From M3007 sp046160625 (GTDB taxonomy: Bacteria; Bacteroidota; Bacteroidia; Chitinophagales; Saprospiraceae): a stretch of 64,000 bases of DNA. Below, piece by piece: positions 58,601-64,000 of this stretch. The stretch spans positions 1-64,000 of the forward strand of contig JBJXGZ010000107.1 in NCBI GenBank assembly GCA_046160625.1, read 5' to 3'. The first letter of the stretch is position 1, and every line of letters starts with the position of its first letter. A model generated the notes under the pieces. That model had not been told where the DNA came from. It did not search any database and saw only the letters and a list, made by a program, of their open reading frames with translations. A program made the translations under genes and the position numbers.

Positions 58601-59773
58601 ATGCCCTATTTTTCACGCATAGCAGAACAAGAAATATTGCGGTTGATCATGACCAATCCTGCGGTTGTGATTGTCGGCCCAAGGCAGGTGGGTAAAACTT
58701 CTCTGGCGAAACGCCTCGCCGCCCAGCTTCCCAGGCAAGTGGTCTATTTCGATCTGGAAAACCCCGATGATTTCAATCAGTTAACCAACCCGAGCTTGCT
58801 CCTCGGCCCACTTCAAGATCATACCGTGATTCTGGATGAGGTACAACGGGTTTCGACGCTATTCCCCCTGCTGCGAAGCCTGATTGACCAACATCGGCAG
58901 CCCGGGCGTTTTATCATGCTCGGCTCAGCATCGCCCGAGCTCATCCGAGATACTTCTGAATCGCTGGCTGGCAGGGTAGCCTATTTTGAATTGCAGCCAT
59001 TTACATTACCCGAACTGCCCGCAACATTGGATTATCGCCAACATTGGCTCCGGGGTGGTTTTCCTGAATCGCTCCTAGCACTCGATGATGCGCAAAGCCT
59101 CAATTGGCGGGAAAATTTTATCCGCAGCTACCTTGAACGGGACCTACCCTTGTTGGGCCTCCGCGCTGATCCCATGCTTATCCGACGCTTATGGAACATG
59201 ATAGCCCATCTCAACGGTCAGATGGCCAATCTGGCAAGCCTGGCCAATTCCCTTGACATCAGCGGTCCCACCGTGCGCCGTTACCTTGATTTTCTGGAGT
59301 CAGCTTTCCTGATTCGCCAACTGCAACCATGGTTTGCCAACACGAAAAAACGCTTGGTCAAGACCCCGAAAATTTATTTGCGGGATACAGGATTACTACA
59401 TGCCTTACTCCGAATCGAAAACCTCGGACTATTGCACAGCCACCCGTCACTTGGTGCATCTTGGGAGGCATACATAGTACAGGAAATAGCAGCCCGACTA
59501 CCCGCCCGTGCCGATATGTACTTTTATCGCACCCACGATGGAACAGAAGCGGATCTGGTCATTGTCCGTAGCGGTATACCTCAAGCTGTTCTGGAGATCA
59601 AATACTCCACTACGCCCAAGCCGGGCAAAGGATTTTTCATTGCGAAAAATGACCTTGCCACCCTCCGGAATTTTATCGTTTGTCCGGTGCCAAAAGGCTA
59701 TCCACTGCAGGAAGATGTATCTGTGTTAAGTTACCTTGAACTAGACAAGGTTTTTGACGAGCACTCCAAATAA
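58601..59773 (+). CDS. AAA ATPase with DUF4143 domain
   Basis: The 390-aa product has Walker A GPRQVGKT (residues 26-33) and Walker B VILDEVQ (~76-82). The sensor-like GSASPELIRD and the C-terminal DUF4143 part (YLRDTGLLHAL, then GASWEAYIVQEI and YYRTHDGTEADLV-like strand with VLEIKYS) follow. The last part looks like a nuclease-fold remnant (D-x-n-E-x-K). Such proteins are common in prokaryotes and of uncertain role; they often sit in accessory DNA. The gene lies between the caspase remnant and caspase copy 2, 12 bp before the latter's start. Confidence 0.9.
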   Translation: MPYFSRIAEQEILRLIMTNPAVVIVGPRQVGKTSLAKRLAAQLPRQVVYFDLENPDDFNQLTNPSLLLGPLQDHTVILDEVQRVSTLFPLLRSLIDQHRQPGRFIMLGSASPELIRDTSESLAGRVAYFELQPFTLPELPATLDYRQHWLRGGFPESLLALDDAQSLNWRENFIRSYLERDLPLLGLRADPMLIRRLWNMIAHLNGQMANLASLANSLDISGPTVRRYLDFLESAFLIRQLQPWFANTKKRLVKTPKIYLRDTGLLHALLRIENLGLLHSHPSLGASWEAYIVQEIAARLPARADMYFYRTHDGTEADLVIVRSGIPQAVLEIKYSTTPKPGKGFFIAKNDLATLRNFIVCPVPKGYPLQEDVSVLSYLELDKVFDEHSK

Positions 59774-59785
59774 ATACTCAAGATT

Positions 59786-62158
59786 ATGAAAAATTCCCTC
59801 TTGACAATTGCTCTGCTTGTTTTGCCTTTTTTGGTGTTCTCCCAAACCGAAAAACCCGCCTCCGCTCCTGCCCGCCAAGACTCGGAAGGGGGGAAACCTA
59901 CGGCGGGTAAAGGCTTCAAGCCTTTAACCCAATCCACCAATCCCCAATCCACCAATCACCAAACCCGATCCGTCGTCATCGGCATCTCCGACTACCAGGA
60001 CAAAGACATACCCGACCTGCGTTTTGCCGATAAGGACGCTGAGGCATTCGCCAATTTCTTGCGCTCGCCCGCCGGTGGCTCGCTCGACGCCGACCACCTG
60101 AAAGTGTTGACCAATTCGGAAGCGACCGCTGGCCGCATCGCCGAAGCCCTTGATGCCCTCGTGGAGCAGGCCAGTGAAGGCGAACAGGTCATCATTTACT
60201 TCAGCGGCCACGGTGACGTGGAGCGGAAAACCATCTCTCAACCCGGATTTCTGCTTTGCTGGGATGCACCCTCGCGGGTGTACATGGGCGGCGGCACTTA
60301 CTCACTGGCGTTTTTGCAGGAAATTGTCAGCACGCTTTCCACCCAGAATCAGGCGAAAGTTATTGTCATCGCTGATGCCTGTCACGCAGGGAAGCTCTCT
60401 GGCAACCAGATCGGTGGGGCACAATTGACGGCGGCAAACCTCGCAAAACAGTTTTCCAACGAAGTGAAAATCCTCAGCTGCCAGCCCGGTGAGTTTAGCC
60501 TGGAAGGCGAGCAGTGGGGCGGCGGGCGTGGCTGTTTCAGTTACCACCTCGTGGACGGGCTGTTCGGCCTTGCTGACCGCAACAGCGATGCCAGCGTCAC
60601 GGTCGGCGAACTCGATCGCTACCTGGAAGACCGCGTCACCGCCGAGGCCGCCCCGCAGAGGCAGGTGCCTATGCTCCTGGGAAACAAAACGGAGCGCGTG
60701 GCAATCGTGAATGCTGCCCTACTTGCGGATTTGCAAAAATACAAGACCGAACGGATGCCCATTTTCACCGCCACCGAAAGCCGAGGCATGGAGGACGAAG
60801 TGCTGGCTAGGGTTGACAGCAGCGTCCGGGAGTTGTACCGATCTTTCAATTTGGCGGTGCAGGAGAAGCGGTTTTTTCCTGTACCAACGAAGTCGGGAGC
60901 ACCGAGCGCTAACTGCGCCGAGGATTACTTTGCACGAATAGTACAGGTGAAGGAGTTGGCCCCCTTGCAAAGCATGATAAAACGCAACTACGCCGCCGCA
61001 CTACAGGACGATGCGCAGCAGGTGATGAACAAATGGCTAAAAACCGATGTGAGTGAAATCATTATTTCCAAAAGAGGTAAAGCCAACAAATACCTTCCCT
61101 ATCCCCGCTACCTCGAAAGGGCGGCAGAATTACTGGGGAAGGAACACTACATGTACCCCGTCTTGCAGGCGAGAATGCATTTTTTTGAAGGATACCTTTT
61201 GGCCATGTCAAGCCAAAAAGCCCAAAGTGAGAAAGCGCTGGTACAGTTCCGCCGTGCCCTCCAATGGCAGGCAGACTTGCCGCAGGCTTATTGGCAGATG
61301 AGCCTCGTGTTTGGATACAATCTCGACCAACTCGATTCGGCGGAGCATTGCGCCCGTCAAGCCATCGAGTTGGAGCCTTCCTGGGTATTGCCCTATACGA
61401 GTATGGCTTTTTTGTTTGCTGAAAATGAAGGGCAATTCAATCGGGCGAAGCCATATTTGGAGCAGGCAAGCCGGCTGGATTCCAGCTCGGTGATTGTTTG
61501 GAATGATTGGGGGACTTATTTCAGAATGCGAAAAGAATATGAAGCGGCAGAGCGGCATTGTAAAAAGGCCATCCAGCTCGATTCAACTTATATCCATGGC
61601 TACATCAGCTTGGGGAAGGTTTACATAGAGACCCGCAACTTTGCCGCGGCAGAGTGGCTGTACAAAAAAGCCATTCTACTCGATTCGAGCTTTGTGTTTG
61701 GTTACAACAACTTAGGATGGGTGTACATTGAAACCCATCGTTACGCCGAAGCAGAGTCAATGCTGTTGCGTGCCATTTCCCTCTACCCCAAACACGCCAC
61801 TGCCCGCAAACACCTCGGCACGATGTACTTTCGAACTGGCCACTTGGAAGAGGCCCGAAAAGCATATGAAAAAGCCCTTGAATTGAACCCCAATTATTTC
61901 GGCGGTTACCTCGGCATGGCGTATTTATCCGCCGAAGCCTTTTCATCGGCCATAGCTTCAGCGAGGGAGGAGGCGAAGGCGGACTCAGCTACTACGAAAG
62001 CATTGGCTACCAAGGCCTTCGGCTTTGTAGAACAGGCCATCCAGAAGAAAGCCACTTTCGAGGAATTGGAATCTGATACCGACCTCGCCCCCCTCCGCGC
62101 CCTGCCGGAGTGGAAGGAATTGATGAAAAAATACTTTCCCGATCAGGTCAAGGATTAA
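59786..62158 (+). CDS. Exported caspase-TPR protein, copy 2
   Basis: The 790-aa product has a signal peptide (MKNSLLTIALLVLPFLVFSQ). It carries one 52-nt-element peptide (SAPARQDSEGGKPTAG) and a repeat-encoded QSTNPQSTNHQT linker. The caspase domain spans ~70-315, with H142 (YFSGHGD) and C199 (ADACHAGK). TPR repeats fill ~500-720, fewer than in copy 1. A second in-frame repeat gives SSAIASAREEAKADS near residue 720. The end, EELESDTDLAPLRALPEW, is nearly identical to copy 1. It starts 12 bp after the AAA-DUF4143 gene and may be cotranscribed with it. Confidence 0.92.
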   Translation: MKNSLLTIALLVLPFLVFSQTEKPASAPARQDSEGGKPTAGKGFKPLTQSTNPQSTNHQTRSVVIGISDYQDKDIPDLRFADKDAEAFANFLRSPAGGSLDADHLKVLTNSEATAGRIAEALDALVEQASEGEQVIIYFSGHGDVERKTISQPGFLLCWDAPSRVYMGGGTYSLAFLQEIVSTLSTQNQAKVIVIADACHAGKLSGNQIGGAQLTAANLAKQFSNEVKILSCQPGEFSLEGEQWGGGRGCFSYHLVDGLFGLADRNSDASVTVGELDRYLEDRVTAEAAPQRQVPMLLGNKTERVAIVNAALLADLQKYKTERMPIFTATESRGMEDEVLARVDSSVRELYRSFNLAVQEKRFFPVPTKSGAPSANCAEDYFARIVQVKELAPLQSMIKRNYAAALQDDAQQVMNKWLKTDVSEIIISKRGKANKYLPYPRYLERAAELLGKEHYMYPVLQARMHFFEGYLLAMSSQKAQSEKALVQFRRALQWQADLPQAYWQMSLVFGYNLDQLDSAEHCARQAIELEPSWVLPYTSMAFLFAENEGQFNRAKPYLEQASRLDSSSVIVWNDWGTYFRMRKEYEAAERHCKKAIQLDSTYIHGYISLGKVYIETRNFAAAEWLYKKAILLDSSFVFGYNNLGWVYIETHRYAEAESMLLRAISLYPKHATARKHLGTMYFRTGHLEEARKAYEKALELNPNYFGGYLGMAYLSAEAFSSAIASAREEAKADSATTKALATKAFGFVEQAIQKKATFEELESDTDLAPLRALPEWKELMKKYFPDQVKD
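59857..59908 (+). repeat. 52-nt element in frame in caspase-TPR copy 2
   Basis: Same length and reading frame as the copies at 54736 and 54826, with a GGGG change in the centre. It lies directly after the signal peptide. Confidence 0.9.
61945..61984 (+). repeat. CCATAGC...GGCGGA palindromic repeat in frame in caspase-TPR copy 2
   Basis: CGGCCATAGCTTCAGCGAGG and GGCGAAGGCGGA resemble the intergenic hairpin at 38536-38563. The encoded SSAIASAREEAKADS interrupts a TPR that in copy 1 reads LVAEGKIDEAFGF, so the insertion is clear by comparison of the paralogues. Confidence 0.75.
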
Positions 62159-62210
62159 TACGCTGGGGCCCGCCGTACAAGGATTATTCAAAGGAGTGAT
62201 TGTAATTTTA

Positions 62211-62256
62211 GTTAAAACTTTGAGTAAATTATCTCAATATATTGAGTAAATCGTTT
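62211..62256. repeat. Short inverted GAGTAAAT repeats
   Basis: TTTGAGTAAATTATCTCAATATATTGAGTAAATC holds two direct GAGTAAAT words and an ATTTACTCAA-type mirror in the 176-bp gap between convergent genes. It has no gene and is likely a weak terminator region. Confidence 0.45.
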
Positions 62257-62334
62257 TTCATGTTTCAAAGACCTCACTTTCAAGCACTTGCAAACAGCTA
62301 GCCGACCCCCGTTCGCTCAAAAAGAACATACTAA

Positions 62335-63186
62335 CTAACCCTTCTTTTTCCCGATAGCCGGCCTCCGCGTCGGTTTCACAACATTCCGGCGCTTTTGAGC
62401 CGGCAGCATCTCCGGACGATATTCGAAATGCATGGTATCGTAATGAAACCACTTGCCGCCCCAGATAAAGCCATGCCGTTCAAAAATTTCCACAATTTCA
62501 AGGGGCATAGAATTGCGCCATTTAAGGTTGATCTCCACAGAATCCAGTTGCCAGTTGTCCTTGTGGTCCCATTTCCAGTATTCGGAGCGGCGGGTGTTGA
62601 GGTCAATGGCAATGCCGAAGGAATGCGGACTCATTCGTTGTGTGCCCATGATCGGACGCCAGTTAAACGTTCCTCCAATGTCGGTCACATAAGGCCGCAA
62701 ATGTGGATGGGCTACCAGTTCCTCCGCAACGGCTTGCAGGTGCTCGTTTACACCGTTGATAGACGTAACCCAGATGCGTTTGGTTTGTCCCGCTTTGGGC
62801 GCTAGCCAGGTGACAGGAACGAGGTGACTTTTTGCCGCGGCTTCTGTGTTTCCGTACATCTTCAGGAAAAACTCCTGACAACGCAGGGTCCCGGGGTCGC
62901 AGTTATAACCGGGTGTATCCACTGGAAGGCCGGGTGGGTAGATCAGGGCGTTCATTTGATCTTCCAGGTCTGTCGAATCAAATGCTACTTCTTCGGTCTT
63001 GAAACGGCCGTCGTCGTACAGCATTTTAGAGCCATCTTTCCAGTGGATATAATTGTCCTGATAAGATTCCAGGTGATCGGGATAGGCATCCAACAAGCGT
63101 TGGACAGCTGGCGGAATGGAGTCGGCCTGTTGTGAAAAAGATTTCAGATTATGGAAAACCAGAATAGCAAATAAACAATATCGCAT
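62335..63186 (-). CDS. M15-family D-Ala-D-Ala carboxypeptidase-like protein
   Basis: The start at 63186 (MRYCLFAILVFHNLKSFSQQ) gives a signal peptide. The product is 283 aa. The zinc motifs of M15 peptidases are present: SPHSFGIAIDLN (H-x6-D) and, near the end, WFHYDTMHFEYRPEML, holding the final His. Between them WKWDHKDNW and HGFIWGGKW match the family. It probably trims peptide cross-link precursors in the periplasm. The C-terminus is basic (RRNVVKPTRRPAIGKKKG). It is divergent from clpX. Confidence 0.9.
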   Translation of the reverse strand: MRYCLFAILVFHNLKSFSQQADSIPPAVQRLLDAYPDHLESYQDNYIHWKDGSKMLYDDGRFKTEEVAFDSTDLEDQMNALIYPPGLPVDTPGYNCDPGTLRCQEFFLKMYGNTEAAAKSHLVPVTWLAPKAGQTKRIWVTSINGVNEHLQAVAEELVAHPHLRPYVTDIGGTFNWRPIMGTQRMSPHSFGIAIDLNTRRSEYWKWDHKDNWQLDSVEINLKWRNSMPLEIVEIFERHGFIWGGKWFHYDTMHFEYRPEMLPAQKRRNVVKPTRRPAIGKKKG

Positions 63187-63324
63187 AAGCCTTATAGGAT
63201 TTCGGTTGGATAAGGGGATGAGCAAATCCGCCAAACTGTTCAGTGTCCACAAAATTGCTGCAGCCCAAGGATTTTAGAAAGCAGTCACCCACAATCCCCA
63301 CGCAAATTTCCGAAGTATGCGCCG

Positions 63325-63332
63325 TATCTTTG
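63325..63332 (+). promoter_or_regulatory. -7 box of clpX
   Basis: TATCTTTG is a perfect TAnnTTTG match and is followed by CGCTCC, as before rpmH. It lies 23 bp before the clpX ATG; the -33 element is not clear. Confidence 0.65.
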
Positions 63333-63355
63333 CGCTCCATTCCCTTACTTCAGTT

Positions 63356-64000
63356 ATGACTAAACGTGGCAAAAATCCTCAGAGCTATTGCTCTTTCTGT
63401 GGCCGGACGGAAGAAGAGGTAATGATACTTGTTTCCGGCATGGAAGCGCAGATTTGCGAAGCTTGTGCCGAAAAAGCGCAAGATATCATTGATCTGGAAC
63501 TCGAAAACGCGGGCGTGAAGCGAGAAGACAAAAAGCAAAAACAAGAACCACAGCCCGGTGCTGGCAAAAGCGAACGCTACGGCGGCCCGCTCCATCTCAT
63601 TCCACCTCGGGAGATCAAAACCTTTCTTGATCAATACGTTATCGGTCAGGATGACGCAAAAAAAGTGCTTGCTGTGGCAGTGTACAACCATTACAAACGC
63701 CTGCAAGAATTAGAAAAAAACAAGGGCAAAAAGCGGAAAGACGACGATGTGGAAATTGAAAAATCCAATATCTTGCTCGTTGGGCAAACCGGCACGGGCA
63801 AAACGCTGCTCGCCAAAACCATTGCAAAAGTACTGAACGTTCCCTTTGCCATTGTAGATGCCACGGTATTCACAGAAGCCGGCTATGTTGGAGAAGACGT
63901 GGAAAGCATTCTTGCCCGCCTGCTCCAAATGTGCGACCAGGACGTAGAAGCCACCGAGCGCGGCATCGTGTACATTGACGAGATTGACAAAATCGCCCGC
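63356..64000 (+). CDS. clpX: ATP-dependent Clp protease ATP-binding subunit ClpX, 3' end missing
   Basis: The frame is open from ATG 63356 to the right edge (215 codons). It has the N-terminal zinc-binding domain (C12, C15, C34 and C37 in YCSFCGR and QICEACAEKAQDII), the typical IPPREIKTFLDQYVIGQDDAKKVLAVAVYNHYKR, Walker A GQTGTGKT (~143-150), and ATVFTEAGYVGEDVES. The visible end reads IVYIDEIDKIAR, the Walker B region. ClpX unfolds tagged substrates and feeds them to ClpP in the cytoplasm. It diverges from the M15 peptidase gene. Confidence 0.98.
   Translation, partial: MTKRGKNPQSYCSFCGRTEEEVMILVSGMEAQICEACAEKAQDIIDLELENAGVKREDKKQKQEPQPGAGKSERYGGPLHLIPPREIKTFLDQYVIGQDDAKKVLAVAVYNHYKRLQELEKNKGKKRKDDDVEIEKSNILLVGQTGTGKTLLAKTIAKVLNVPFAIVDATVFTEAGYVGEDVESILARLLQMCDQDVEATERGIVYIDEIDKIAR

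Noticed and set aside
1..64000. tRNA or rRNA genes
   Set aside because: No T-loop GTTCRANYC context with a matching acceptor stem and no rRNA signature was noticed by eye; a tRNAscan-SE run would settle it.

Overview
The window looks like a chromosomal segment of a Bacteroidota bacterium, probably a Saprospiraceae-type gliding or polymer-degrading organism (inference). The reasons are seven exported proteins with type IX secretion (T9SS) C-terminal sorting domains, SprB repeats, a DUF7619-type 'SYDPNDK' module, a very long lepB product, DUF4175 and DUF1501 proteins, and promoters of the Bacteroidota form (-33 TTG, -7 TAnnTTTG). No tRNA, rRNA, CRISPR array or insertion sequence was recognised.

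Layout. 1-4563: two secreted T9SS proteins (the first is cut by the left edge). 4622-9104: a two-domain amidohydrolase and an RlmI-type rRNA methyltransferase, convergent. 9267-14178: a tight four-gene operon led by a pseudokinase-globin fusion, followed by a membrane protein, a subtilase-like protein and an exported protein. 14437-17689: an Asp-box lipoprotein and a DUF1501 protein. 17874-24115 (minus): lepB, an unknown protein, rpsP with a long acidic tail, DUF1761 and a YD-repeat T9SS protein. 24428-30371 (plus): a DUF433/DUF5615 toxin-antitoxin pair, DUF4175, two small overlapping genes, an SDR and a DUF2805 gene. 30397-36702 and 40735-45253: two copies of a divergent module, each an unknown helical protein facing a large T9SS surface protein. 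Between them lie rpmH, rnpA, an ECF sigma/anti-sigma-like pair and an APC permease. 45355-54575: a dockerin-like T9SS protein, a coiled-coil membrane protein, a hybrid sensor kinase with a separate HPt protein, an OmpR-type regulator and a membrane protein. 54668-62158: two caspase-TPR proteins and a truncated third copy, interleaved with a HEPN/MNT pair and an AAA-DUF4143 ATPase. 62335-64000: an M15 peptidase and the 5' part of clpX.

Two themes stand out. First, the pseudokinase-globin operon: the kinase domain has lost both catalytic aspartates and is fused to a C-terminal domain with the helix pattern of a bacterial haemoglobin. Second, palindromic repeats fill most gene borders, and several also lie in frame inside genes. 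The clearest is a 52-nt element with five copies: four are translated just after signal peptides in the caspase-TPR family, and one supplies the stop codon of the hybrid kinase. This resembles the Rickettsia palindromic elements in behaviour. Shorter palindromes also interrupt the methyltransferase, the kinase ATPase domain and a TPR protein.
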